From the NCBI GenBank assembly GCA_021372575.1, contig JAJFUE010000157.1, positions 1-32,351 on the forward strand: DNA of 32,351 nt. Reading direction: 5' to 3'. Positions 7,901 to 15,395 of this stretch are shown here, piece by piece (the first letter of the stretch is position 1; every line of letters starts with the position of its first letter). Made by a program: the position numbers and the translations under genes. Source of the DNA: a bacterium (lineage in GTDB: Bacteria > Sumerlaeota > Sumerlaeia > MVZB01). The notes under the pieces are model-generated. The model did not search any database, was not told the DNA's origin, and was given only the letters and a program-made list of their open reading frames with translations.

Positions 7901-8545
7901 ATGAAGAATCAACCGCGCCACATTCCGTATCTAACCCTCGTGATCGCCCTGGCGGCCGTGACCATCCAGTTTTTTCCATCGCTCGCCGGTTTTCTCGCGT
8001 TCGACCGCGCCACGATCCTTTCCGGCCGGCTTTACCCGCTCTGGTCGGGCCACCTGACGCACTGGTCGTGGAATCATCTTGGCTGGGACCTGATCGTTTT
8101 CGTTGCCCTCGCGGGCTATTGCGAGCTTCGCAACCGCCGCCGGCTTCTTTTCCTGTTTGCCGCCGCACCGCCGGCGATTTCGTTGGCGGTCTTCATCGGT
8201 TCGCCGCATCTGGCGGCCTACCGCGGGCTTTCCGGCCTCGACTCGGCCCTGTTCGCTCTGGTGCTTGGCGGTTTCGATCGGTCGAGCCGGAAGATTCATG
8301 CGGAATGCCCGCGGACGATCGTCCTCATCGCCGCCGCGGCGTTTCTCGCGAAGCTCATCTATGAAACCGCCACCGGTGCGACGCTTTTCGCCGCCCCATC
8401 CGCCGAATACCTCGTCGTCCCGTCCGCCCATCTGGCCGGTTTTATTTGCGGGTTATGGGTCTCGACGCTCCCGCCGCGCCGCGTGGCCCGTAGTTCAAGC
8501 TTCAAGATTCCATTCTTCCGAATTCCCCCCCGCCTTGGAGCTTGA
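7901..8545 (+). CDS. rrtA: Rhombosortase-like intramembrane serine protease
   Basis: A 214-residue, multi-helix membrane protein of the rhomboid fold. Motifs in order are WSGHLTHWSWNHLGWD (near 48-62, the rhomboid H-x-x-x-N-like loop/helix region), RGLSGLDSALFALV (about 108-121, GxSG nucleophile Ser111) and SAHLAGFICG (His177, the catalytic dyad partner). Length and motif spacing fit rhombosortase, the protease paired with GlyGly-CTERM tails (established for that family). The gene directly follows a protein bearing such a tail, so this tail is the likely substrate. The start at 7901 has GGAG 6 nt upstream. The last 20 or so residues, after TLPPRR, look unrelated to the fold and may derive from a degraded copy of the 34-bp repeat. 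Confidence 0.82.
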   Translation: MKNQPRHIPYLTLVIALAAVTIQFFPSLAGFLAFDRATILSGRLYPLWSGHLTHWSWNHLGWDLIVFVALAGYCELRNRRRLLFLFAAAPPAISLAVFIGSPHLAAYRGLSGLDSALFALVLGGFDRSSRKIHAECPRTIVLIAAAAFLAKLIYETATGATLFAAPSAEYLVVPSAHLAGFICGLWVSTLPPRRVARSSSFKIPFFRIPPRLGA

Positions 8546-8570
8546 CTTGAAGGCCGACTGCGGCAATAAA
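8542..8570 (+). promoter_or_regulatory. Possible carA promoter
   Basis: TTGACT at 8542-8547 is followed after 17 nt by AATAAA (8565-8570), or after 18-19 nt by ATAAAT/TAAATA. It overlaps the rhombosortase stop codon. The -35 is good and the -10 mediocre. Confidence 0.4.
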
Positions 8571-8592
8571 TATGTAGTTTATGCTGCCGCAG
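8558..8592 (+). promoter_or_regulatory. Hairpin immediately before the carA ribosome-binding site
   Basis: CTGCGGCAATAAA (8558-8570) pairs with TTTAT (8578-8582) and TGCCGCAG (8585-8592), with a 2-nt bulge and 7-nt loop. The right arm runs into the AGGGAG Shine-Dalgarno at 8591-8596. As RNA it could mask the ribosome-binding site; as DNA it is a 13-bp dyad over the proposed -10 and might be an operator. carA genes are commonly regulated by pyrimidine or arginine status, but no specific regulator site is recognised. Confidence 0.45.
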
Positions 8593-8604
8593 GGAGTCCC
8601 GCGC

Positions 8605-9723
8605 ATGACCCACAATCCGCACCACGCCGTCCTGATGCTCGAGGACGGCACTCGTTTTGACGGCCGCTCGTTCGGCGCGGCGGGCGAAGTCGCCGCCGAG
8701 GTCGTTTTCAATACTTCGATGACGGGTTACCAGGAAATTCTGACCGACCCCAGCTACGCCGGCCAGATCGTCACGCTGACCTACCCGCTGATCGGCAACT
8801 ACGGCACCACGCGCGAGGACAACCAATCCGCCTGCGTCCAGAGCGCCGGCCTCATTGTTCGCGAGCTCTCCGGCATCGAGTCCAACTTCCGTTCCGCGCA
8901 GGACCTGCAGGACTACATGACGGCCGCCAACATCGTCGGCCTCGAGGGCATCGACACCCGCGAGCTGGTCCTGAAACTGCGCACCATCGGCGCGATGAAC
9001 GGCATCATTTCGACGACCGATTTTGATTCGGCGTCGCTCCTTAAGAAGGTGAAGGCCGCCCCGTCCATGAGCGGCCTCGACCTCGCGAAGACCGTCACCT
9101 GTAAGGCCGCCTATCACTTCGAGCCGCAGGAAGGGTATCCGCGGCGCGAGGGACCGGTCCGCCGCGTCGTCGCGTTCGACTTCGGCATCAAGCGCAACAT
9201 CCTCGAGATGCTGTGGGCCGAGGGCATGGACGTGACGGTCGTCCCGGCGCAGGCCACCGCCGCCGAGGTCATGGCCATGGAACCCGACGGCATCTTTTGC
9301 AGCAACGGCCCCGGCGACCCGGCCGCCGTGACATATGCGATTTCAACGCTGAAGGAACTCGTCGGCAAGAAGCCGACGTTTGGCATCTGCCTCGGCCACC
9401 AGCTTCTGGGGCTTGCGCTTGGGGCCAAGACCTTCAAGCTCAAGTTCGGCCATCGCGGCGCCAACCACCCCGTTCGCGACGAGCAGACCGGCCGCATCGA
9501 AATCACCAGCCAGAACCACGGCTTCTGCGTCGATCCGGCGAGCCTTCCTTCCGACCTTGAAATCACGCACTGGAACCTGAACGACAAGACGGTTGAGGGC
9601 TACCGGCACCGCGAGCTGCCGCTGTTCGCCGTCCAGTATCACCCCGAAGCCAGTCCCGGCCCGCACGACAGCGCGTATTTGTTCCCGCGTTTCAAAGAAA
9701 TGATCGAGGCGTCGAAGAAGTAA
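8605..9723 (+). CDS. carA: Carbamoyl-phosphate synthase small (glutaminase) subunit
   Basis: A 372-residue glutamine amidotransferase subunit that supplies ammonia to CarB for carbamoyl phosphate, feeding arginine and pyrimidine synthesis in the cytoplasm. The N-terminal CPSase small-chain domain shows [20 protein letters not shown]. The C-terminal class-I amidotransferase domain has the nucleophile Cys262 in [10 protein letters not shown] and His346/Glu348 in [10 protein letters not shown], plus SNGPGDP as oxyanion-loop signature. The ATG at 8605 follows AGGGAG. Length is typical. carB is not adjacent: a GNAT gene begins 2 nt after the stop. Confidence 0.97.
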   Translation: MTHNPHHAVLMLEDGTRFDGRSFGAAGEVAAEVVFNTSMTGYQEILTDPSYAGQIVTLTYPLIGNYGTTREDNQSACVQSAGLIVRELSGIESNFRSAQDLQDYMTAANIVGLEGIDTRELVLKLRTIGAMNGIISTTDFDSASLLKKVKAAPSMSGLDLAKTVTCKAAYHFEPQEGYPRREGPVRRVVAFDFGIKRNILEMLWAEGMDVTVVPAQATAAEVMAMEPDGIFCSNGPGDPAAVTYAISTLKELVGKKPTFGICLGHQLLGLALGAKTFKLKFGHRGANHPVRDEQTGRIEITSQNHGFCVDPASLPSDLEITHWNLNDKTVEGYRHRELPLFAVQYHPEASPGPHDSAYLFPRFKEMIEASKK

Positions 9724-9725
9724 CG

Positions 9726-10244
9726 GTGAACATCGCGATCCACACCACTCGGCTCGAGTTGATCGCGGCCACCACGGAACTGCTCCAGTCCGAAAACGAT
9801 CACAACCAACTCGCTGCCGGGTTGCAGGCCGATGTTCCCGAAAACTGGCCGATGCCTTTATACGACAGCAACGCGCGTTCTTATTTCACCAGCGTTCTGA
9901 CCGAGAACCCAGACGCGCTCGGGTGGACATCCTGGTATATTCTTCTTCTCGAACCCGATCAAAAGACTCTCATCGGTGCCGTCGGCGCGTGTGGCTTGCC
10001 GGATGATGAGGGCAAAATCGTCATCGGCTACTCGATTCTGGATCAGTTTCAGCGCAAAGGTTACGCCACCGAGGCGCTGCGCGGATTTCTGAATTGGGCC
10101 AAATCCAATCCGCGCCTTCGCGTTGTCGCCGCGGATACATATCCTCATCTCCTCGCATCGATTCGCGTCCTCGAAAAGAGCGGCTTCATTTCCTGCGGCC
10201 ATGGTATCGAAGAAGGCTCGATCGGATTCAGGTTTCTGGTCTGA
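9726..10244 (+). CDS. GNAT acetyltransferase, RimJ/RimL-like
   Basis: A 172-residue protein starting at GTG, 2 nt after the carA stop, so probably co-transcribed with it. It has the RimL-type layout: TTRLELIAAT at the N-terminus, motif A DQFQRKGYATEAL near 118-130, and RVLEKSGFISCG at the C-terminal strand. The acceptor is unknown. The link to carA is only positional. Its stop codon is followed immediately by a TTTCGTG repeat. Confidence 0.85.
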   Translation: MNIAIHTTRLELIAATTELLQSENDHNQLAAGLQADVPENWPMPLYDSNARSYFTSVLTENPDALGWTSWYILLLEPDQKTLIGAVGACGLPDDEGKIVIGYSILDQFQRKGYATEALRGFLNWAKSNPRLRVVAADTYPHLLASIRVLEKSGFISCGHGIEEGSIGFRFLV

Positions 10245-10248
10245 AAAC

Positions 10249-10275
10249 TTTTTCGTGTCTTTCGTGTTTTTCGCG
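10249..10275. repeat. TTTCGTG-type short tandem repeat
   Basis: Three imperfect 9-nt units (TTTCGTGTC, TTTCGTGTT, TTTCGCGAC) lie a few bases after the GNAT stop codon. They belong to the same family as 3312-3350. Confidence 0.65.
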
Positions 10276-10303
10276 ACCCGCATTTTCATTCCGCATTCTA
10301 TTC

Positions 10304-10332
10304 TTGATCTTCCCTTCGCCGATGGCTAAGGT
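10304..10332 (+). promoter_or_regulatory. Weak candidate promoter for the small ribosomal protein gene
   Basis: TTGATC (10304-10309), a 17-nt spacer, then TAAGGT (10327-10332). Spacing is ideal and the -10 is poor. It is the best sigma-70-like pair that I found in the 172-bp gap before the gene at 10417. Confidence 0.3.
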
Positions 10333-10416
10333 GTTGGGGATTGCCGTGGACGACCACGACACGTTGGCCACGCCTGACAGGCACGGCCACTACTTCAGAG
10401 CAGAGGCGAGGGACGC

Positions 10417-10506
10417 ATGGGTAGCGTGATCAAGAAGCGCCGGAAGAAAATTCGCAAGCATAAATATAAGAAACTCCGCAAGAGCATGCGCCATCGCAAC
10501 AAGTAA
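10417..10506 (+). CDS. Small ribosomal protein, bS22 / AURKAIP1-COX24-like
   Basis: A 29-residue protein, MGSVIKKRRKKIRKHKYKKL then RKSMRHRNK, preceded by GCGAGGGA. The opening MGSVIKKRRK and the very basic composition match the short AURKAIP1/COX24-domain ribosomal proteins, such as the actinobacterial 30S protein bS22 (family knowledge), which bind the small subunit near the decoding centre. It is short enough to be missed by most gene finders. It stands alone, with a stable stem-loop after it and a promoter-like pair before it, consistent with a monocistronic, highly expressed gene. Confidence 0.85.
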   Translation: MGSVIKKRRKKIRKHKYKKLRKSMRHRNK

Positions 10507-10515
10507 CCTTTGACC

Positions 10516-10555
10516 CGCGAACCCGGGGGCGGCACCGCCGGCCCTCGGGTTCGCG
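10516..10555 (+). terminator. Stem-loop downstream of the bS22-like gene
   Basis: CGCGAACCCG (10516-10525) pairs perfectly with CGGGTTCGCG (10546-10555), and the loop holds a further GGCGG/CCGCC helix. There is no T-run after it, so it may be a U-less terminator or an mRNA 3'-end stabiliser. Confidence 0.5.
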
Positions 10556-10599
10556 CATACCCGCCGGCGCACCCACACGCCTTGCCGCAAGCAGCCGGT

Positions 10600-10628
10600 T
10601 TGACTTTCCCCGCCGCCGATTCTATAAG
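10600..10628 (+). promoter_or_regulatory. Sigma-70-type promoter of the PcrA/UvrD helicase gene
   Basis: TTGACT (10600-10605), exactly 17 nt, TATAAG (10623-10628). Five of six bases match in each hexamer. Transcription should begin near 10635, about 50 nt before the ATG at 10685. Confidence 0.7.
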
Positions 10629-10684
10629 AAAATGGTAGGTCGGCTCTTCGAGCCCGACACCCGTATCCGGTCGCGGACTCCGTC

Positions 10685-12922
10685 ATGCCTGACTTCCAGC
10701 AACTCATTGACAATCTGAACCCCGCCCAGCGCGAAGCGGTCACGACCGCCGATGGCCCCCTGCTGGTCATCGCCGGCGCCGGCTCCGGCAAGACGCGCGT
10801 CATCACGCACCGCATTGCGTGGCTCGTGCGCACGATGGACATCGAGCCGTGGCGCATTTTTGCGGCAACCTTTACCAACAAGGCCGCCGAGGAAATGCGC
10901 CTGCGCGTGGCCAAACTCGTCCCCGGCTCGGACGTCGCGCGCCTTTCGATTTCGACCTTCCACTCCCTTTGCGTCGGCATCCTGCGCCGCGAGGCCCAGC
11001 ACGCCGGCTTGTCGCCGCGCTTCACGATCTGCGACGACGCCGACCAGCTCGCGCTCATCAAGGACTGCCTGCGCGGCATGAGCGTCCCGTCCGGCTCGAT
11101 CAAGCCCGAGCAGATCCGCAACTACATCGCGGCCGCCAAGATCCTGATGCTCGACCCGGACGAGGCGCGGCGGGAGCTGCGCTGGGAGGTCGGCCCGATC
11201 GCCGCAGATGTCTATGACATGTATCAGAAGCGGCTCATGGCCGGCGACGGCGTCGATTTCGACGACCTCATCCTGCACGTCGTGCGCATTTTCCAACGCG
11301 AGCCGGAAGTCCTCGCGCATTACCAGCACCGCTGGCGCTACGTGCTCGTCGATGAATACCAGGACACGAACCGCGTGCAGTTCGAGTTCGTGAAGTTGCT
11401 GGCGGCCGCGCACGGCAACCTGTGCGTCGTCGGCGACGAGGACCAGTCGATCTACTCGTGGCGCGGCGCCGAAATCGAGAACCTCCTCAAATTCCCCGAG
11501 ATTTTCCCCGGCACGCGCATCGTGCGCCTCGAGCAAAACTACCGCTCGACCGAGACGATCCTGCGCGCCGCGAGCGCCGTCATCGCCAACAACCGCCAGC
11601 GGCTCGGCAAGGACCTGTGGAGCGAGCGCGGCCTCGGCGAGCGCATCACAATGATCTCCGGCTACAACGAACGCGACGAGGCCGCCATCGTCGTGCAGAC
11701 GATCCAGTGGCTGAGCCGCGTGCGCGGCCTGCCCTTGTCCGAGATCGCCGTTTTCTACCGCGTCAACGCGCTGTCGCGCGTCGTCGAGGATCAGCTGCGC
11801 CAGGCCGGCATCAACTACCGCGTCATCGGCGGCATCAAGTTCTACGACCGCGCCGAGGTCAAGGACCTGCTTGCGTACCTGCGGCTCGTGGTCAATCCGC
11901 GCGACGGCGCGGCGCTGGCGCGCGTCATCAACAAGCCCGCGCGCGGCATCGGCGACAAGTCCGTCTCCGCGCTGTTCCAGGACGCGGCGGCGAAGAACGT
12001 TTCGCTTTACGACGCGCTTGTCGCGCACAAGGACGACAAGGCCGGCGCGCTTTCGGGCAAGGCCCGCGCCGGCGCCAACGGCTTCATCACGCAGCTCGCG
12101 CAGTGGTCCGAATACGCCGAGAACCACGCCCCGCACGAGGTGCTCGACCGCATCCTGCGCGACACGGCTTATGAAGAAGCGCTCGGCGGCGACCGGGACC
12201 TGGAGGCGATCACGCGCCGCGAGAACGTCGCCGAACTTGTTTCCGCGCTCGAGCAGTTTGCCGAGACTGATCCTGACGCCACGCTCTCCGATTTCCTCGA
12301 GCGCGTGGCGCTCGTGAGCGCGCAGGACGAAATGACCGAGGGCGAGGCCGTCTCGCTCATGACGATGCACTGCGCCAAGGGCCTCGAGTTCCGCGCCGTG
12401 TTCATCATCGGCATGGAAGACCCGATTTTCCCCAGCCAGCGCGCCGTCGAGGACCAGGGCAACTTCGAGGAGGAGCGCCGCCTGTTTTACGTCGGCATCA
12501 CGCGCGCCCGCGACCTGCTCTTTCTTTCGCGCGCCGACAGCCGCACGCTTCACGGACGGCCCTGCTACAACACGCCGTCGCTGTTCCTGCGTGAGGTCCC
12601 GACCGAGCTGCTGCGCACGATCGACGACGCCCGCCGCGAGTGGGCCGAGCTGAACCGCCAGCGCGCCGAGCGCCCCGCGATGCGCGAGCCCGCGCCGAGA
12701 AGCGAGCCTGAACCCGAGATCGAGCGCATCGCCTCCGGCGGCAAGTTCAGCCTCGGCATGCGCGTCACGCACGAGCGGCTCGGCGAGGGCGAGATCGTCG
12801 GCATCAGCGGGGAAGGCGAGCGCCGCAAGATTTCCGTCAAGTTCGACGCCGGCCTCGAGATGGAAATCCTCGAGCGCTACGGCGGCCTGCAACCCGTCGA
12901 GTCGGGCGACTTGCCGTTTTAA
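10685..12922 (+). CDS. pcrA: ATP-dependent 3'-5' DNA helicase PcrA/UvrD
   Basis: A 745-residue superfamily-1A helicase used in nucleotide excision repair and for clearing RecA and RNA polymerase. Motifs in order: Q-motif LNPAQREAV (11-19), Walker A AGAGSGKT (30-37), TFTNKAAEEM, motif II DEYQDTN, motif III VVGDEDQSIYSWRGA, motif IV QNYRSTETIL, motif V MTMHCAKGLEF, motif VI EERRLFYVGITRA. The C-terminus (GMRVTHERLGEGEIVGISG) is the small Tudor-like domain of PcrA/UvrD that contacts RNA polymerase. Length is typical. The start codon has no clear Shine-Dalgarno sequence. Choice between PcrA and UvrD names is arbitrary here. Confidence 0.95.
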   Translation: MPDFQQLIDNLNPAQREAVTTADGPLLVIAGAGSGKTRVITHRIAWLVRTMDIEPWRIFAATFTNKAAEEMRLRVAKLVPGSDVARLSISTFHSLCVGILRREAQHAGLSPRFTICDDADQLALIKDCLRGMSVPSGSIKPEQIRNYIAAAKILMLDPDEARRELRWEVGPIAADVYDMYQKRLMAGDGVDFDDLILHVVRIFQREPEVLAHYQHRWRYVLVDEYQDTNRVQFEFVKLLAAAHGNLCVVGDEDQSIYSWRGAEIENLLKFPEIFPGTRIVRLEQNYRSTETILRAASAVIANNRQRLGKDLWSERGLGERITMISGYNERDEAAIVVQTIQWLSRVRGLPLSEIAVFYRVNALSRVVEDQLRQAGINYRVIGGIKFYDRAEVKDLLAYLRLVVNPRDGAALARVINKPARGIGDKSVSALFQDAAAKNVSLYDALVAHKDDKAGALSGKARAGANGFITQLAQWSEYAENHAPHEVLDRILRDTAYEEALGGDRDLEAITRRENVAELVSALEQFAETDPDATLSDFLERVALVSAQDEMTEGEAVSLMTMHCAKGLEFRAVFIIGMEDPIFPSQRAVEDQGNFEEERRLFYVGITRARDLLFLSRADSRTLHGRPCYNTPSLFLREVPTELLRTIDDARREWAELNRQRAERPAMREPAPRSEPEPEIERIASGGKFSLGMRVTHERLGEGEIVGISGEGERRKISVKFDAGLEMEILERYGGLQPVESGDLPF

Positions 12923-12936
12923 CAACAAATGCAGGT

Positions 12937-13073
12937 CACGAAAGGCACGAAATTTATACGCGAAATTTCACGAAAATGATTTGACGCCCCGTTTGGGTAT
13001 GATCAAAAAGAGCTGATCGAGTTTTGTTCTCATTTTCGTGTCTTTCGGGATGTTCTTTCGTGTCTTTCGTGAT
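12937..13073. repeat. Inverted pair of CACGAAA / TTTCGTG arrays
   Basis: In the 279-bp gap 12923-13201, CACGAAA units at 12937-12977 are mirrored by TTTCGTG units at 13034-13071, giving an imperfect inverted repeat around a roughly 55-nt centre. The rest of the gap (13074-13201) shows nothing that I can assign. Confidence 0.6.
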
Positions 13074-13201
13074 AATGAATTTCTCTGTTCTCTCCGTTTC
13101 CTCCTGTTCAAAATTCTTCGCGGACGGATAGCACTGGACCTTCCGCGCGATTTTCTTTAACGTGATCAGCGAATTTGTTCCATTCGGAGTTTTTCGCCGG
13201 C

Positions 13202-14107
13202 ATGTCGAACCTTCGTTACGCGCAACAGGTGCAGTTCGTCAAAAGCCGCTGGCCGGAGATCGGACGATATGTTGATCACCCGCTCGGCGAATGGTTTTAT
13301 GAGCGCGTGCAATCGCAGCCGTGGCGCCGCCGCTATCGCCCCCGCCGATCCACCAGCATTGTGCTGCTCATCCTGCTGTTATTCTTGATCAATATTTTCG
13401 GCCTGATTTTGTATTTCATCCTCCGTTGCGTCGTCAGTTCGAAACGCGCTTTTCGCCATATGACCCAGCCCGCGGCGTATGTGAACGGGCGCGAACGCGC
13501 CTTGCTGCCGGAACTGTGGCTGACCGGAATCGGGTTTCGCGACCTCGCGGCGATCGAAATCCTGCTGTCGATCGCGACGCCCCTGCGAAATGCCCTCTGG
13601 TGGATCGGCCAGATTGTGTGGGCCGCGATTCCATGCGTGCTGCTCTATACTGTTTTTATCGCCAATTCGGTGAAATTCGGGGGGACGAATGCGGCGCTGG
13701 CCGTTTCCGCGACCGTGTTCTGGATCGAGCTTTATCCATTTGTCAACAACGCCGACCGAACGGCGCAGCGCGCGATTCGCGATTTGCTTCAGGATATGCG
13801 GGAGCGGCACATCGGCAAGGTGGGCATGGCGGCGCGGCAATTCGGCAAAAGCGTGCTGGGTTGCGCGGGCGTGGTGATTTTACTGGTCATGGTTGCCATG
13901 CTCACTCAAGAACCAAAGCTGTTCTCGTGGGTTCTGATCTGCTTTTTCATTTATGGCTCCGTCTTTATTCCTTTTTATATACTGAAAATCATGCCGCAGA
14001 AGACGCAGGAACTGTTTTTGAGCGGCTGCGAAACGGGAGAGGAAGCTTACGCGAACGCGATTCTTTCCGAATGCGAGCACGACCTGGCCCTTCGACGCAA
14101 ATCATGA
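13202..14107 (+). CDS. Multi-pass membrane protein of unknown family, paralogue A
   Basis: A 301-residue protein with an N-terminal cytoplasmic-looking segment and about six hydrophobic stretches (first at roughly 50-75, last near 255-270). The segment FVKSRWPEIGRYVDHPLGEW is closely echoed in the gene at 14457 (SLFKKRWPAIGRRLDHPLAEW). A second shared block is RERALLPELWLTGIGFRDLAAIE versus KDKRLLHDLWQTPIDYSHLAAIS. This second block faintly recalls ABC-2 type permeases (ER..LL..L..TPLS..EI), an inference only. The start at 13202 is chosen because the paralogue also begins a few residues before this block (MSNL / MSKE). Its stop overlaps the next start (ATGA). Confidence 0.7.
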   Translation: MSNLRYAQQVQFVKSRWPEIGRYVDHPLGEWFYERVQSQPWRRRYRPRRSTSIVLLILLLFLINIFGLILYFILRCVVSSKRAFRHMTQPAAYVNGRERALLPELWLTGIGFRDLAAIEILLSIATPLRNALWWIGQIVWAAIPCVLLYTVFIANSVKFGGTNAALAVSATVFWIELYPFVNNADRTAQRAIRDLLQDMRERHIGKVGMAARQFGKSVLGCAGVVILLVMVAMLTQEPKLFSWVLICFFIYGSVFIPFYILKIMPQKTQELFLSGCETGEEAYANAILSECEHDLALRRKS

Positions 14108-14391
14108 ATTACACCTGCGACTACTGTCACCAGCCGATCCCCGAGGGCGTTTACCCATTCACGCTCCGGCTCGAGCTGTTTCCCGCGATCGAGCCTTCGC
14201 TCGAGATCAGCCAGAAGGACCTCGAGATCGACTTCGAGGCCGAAATGAAGCGCCTCATCGAGCAGATGGAGAAGATGACTGAGAGCGAAATGATTGAGCA
14301 GGAGAAGATTCAGTTCGTCTCGCACAAGTTCACGCTCTGCCCCACGTGCCGCAACCGCATCGCCGAACAGCTCGAGCGCCTCGGCAAATAG
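14104..14391 (+). CDS. Small four-cysteine, probably zinc-binding protein
   Basis: A 95-residue protein translationally coupled to the membrane protein before it (ATGA overlap at 14104-14107). Two CxxC pairs, CDYC near residue 5 and CPTC near residue 79, flank an acidic, helical middle (FEAEMKRLIEQMEKMTESE). This is consistent with a zinc ribbon or rubredoxin-like knuckle closed across a coiled-coil insertion. I do not recognise the family. It is probably cytoplasmic, as it has no signal peptide. A role as an accessory factor to its membrane neighbours is an inference from coupling. Confidence 0.75.
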   Translation: MNYTCDYCHQPIPEGVYPFTLRLELFPAIEPSLEISQKDLEIDFEAEMKRLIEQMEKMTESEMIEQEKIQFVSHKFTLCPTCRNRIAEQLERLGK

Positions 14392-14396
14392 GAGTT

Positions 14397-14430
14397 GGAA
14401 TTTCGGCCGGGAGTTCAAACTTTGGTTTGC
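14397..14430 (+). repeat. Single-arm copy of the 34-bp dispersed repeat
   Basis: It starts GGAATTTCGG and ends with the mini-hairpin CAAACTTTGGTTTGC; the stem change A to G leaves a G-T pair. It sits 6 nt after the stop of the four-cysteine gene and before the second membrane paralogue. Confidence 0.8.
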
Positions 14431-14456
14431 TCTGGCGATATGACCTGATCTGTCCA

Positions 14457-15377
14457 ATGTCAAAAGAATATGAACAGTTCGTGAGCTTGTTCAAAAAACG
14501 CTGGCCGGCGATCGGCCGGCGGCTCGATCATCCGTTGGCCGAATGGTATTTCGAGAAGAGCCGCAAACATTCCGCGATATGGGCGCTGGCATATCGCTGC
14601 CTCATCCTGATTGCGTGCCTGGCATTCATCGTTATGGCCATGCCCAATCCACAAATCATGATCATCTTGTTTTATGCTGGTATTCTGGCGCGTTTTAAGT
14701 TTGCTCCGGGAAAATCCAATCCAGCCCGCCTGTTTGCGGCGAAAGACAAGCGGCTTCTTCATGATTTGTGGCAAACGCCCATCGACTACAGCCATCTTGC
14801 GGCGATCTCGGCGATGGTGAGGATGAAAGGCTTGCTGTCGGGCTGGTTTCGCAACATTGCATTGGTTTGCGTCAACCCCGTATTTGTCTATCTGTATTGG
14901 AATTATTATTTGAAATCCAATTTCTTGTCGATCGCCGCATGGTTTCTTCTCGTTTCAGGCTTGATTTTCCTGAACAGTGTAACAGTTGTGATCACGGATC
15001 CAGAGCGGCAGCTTCAGGCCGCCCTCAAGGAATTCGAGCAGGTTGTGGACAAGCGTGCCCTATCCGGCGAACAGATGTACGATTCGTTTGGGTCGGGTTG
15101 TGGCATAGTCGCCATGATGCTGACGTTGGGAGGAGCCTATTTCGTGATCTGCGCTTCCGTGTACATCCTTTTCAAGCTCGAGGCCACGGCTGAATTCTTC
15201 CTCAATTGTATTTCATGCGCCCTCCTGGCGTTCTCCGCTTTCTGGGTTTGGTTTCTGGTCAAGTCGCAGCCATTCCGCACACGGGCGAAGTTCAGGGAGA
15301 TGTGCCGTTCGGGCCGGCGCAAATATGCCGGGATTATTGCGGCTGAAATGGACAATAATGTGAACGCGGAAAATTGA
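14457..15377 (+). CDS. Multi-pass membrane protein of unknown family, paralogue B
   Basis: A 306-residue protein beginning MSKEYEQFVSLFKKRWP, with about six hydrophobic segments (LILIACLAFIVMAM near 50, IAAWFLLVSGLIFLNSV near 155-175, two more near 220-265). It is a divergent relative of the protein encoded at 13202-14107 (shared RWPxIGRxxDHPLxEW and LLxxLWxT blocks, and an acidic/basic C-terminal tail with YAxxI). Codon usage looks less GC-rich than in carA or pcrA. Function is unknown; a duplicated membrane component with an ABC-2-like ancestry is one possibility. No strong Shine-Dalgarno is seen; the start follows paralogue A. Confidence 0.7.
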   Translation: MSKEYEQFVSLFKKRWPAIGRRLDHPLAEWYFEKSRKHSAIWALAYRCLILIACLAFIVMAMPNPQIMIILFYAGILARFKFAPGKSNPARLFAAKDKRLLHDLWQTPIDYSHLAAISAMVRMKGLLSGWFRNIALVCVNPVFVYLYWNYYLKSNFLSIAAWFLLVSGLIFLNSVTVVITDPERQLQAALKEFEQVVDKRALSGEQMYDSFGSGCGIVAMMLTLGGAYFVICASVYILFKLEATAEFFLNCISCALLAFSAFWVWFLVKSQPFRTRAKFREMCRSGRRKYAGIIAAEMDNNVNAEN

Positions 15378-15395
15378 CATGGGCGGAGGCATCGA

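Noticed and set aside
8491-8550. A sixth copy of the 34-bp repeat (GTTCAAGCTTCAAG ... GGAGCTTGACTT)
   Set aside because: Only fragments match and the GGAATT edge and mini-hairpin are not intact; at best it is a decayed copy.
10245-10416. A tRNA or riboswitch in the gap before the bS22-like gene
   Set aside because: There is a small CGTGG-ACGA-CCACG hairpin, but no cloverleaf, T-loop or known aptamer core.
12981-13003. TTGACG followed by TATGAT as a promoter
   Set aside because: The spacer is only 11 nt, too short for a sigma-70 promoter.
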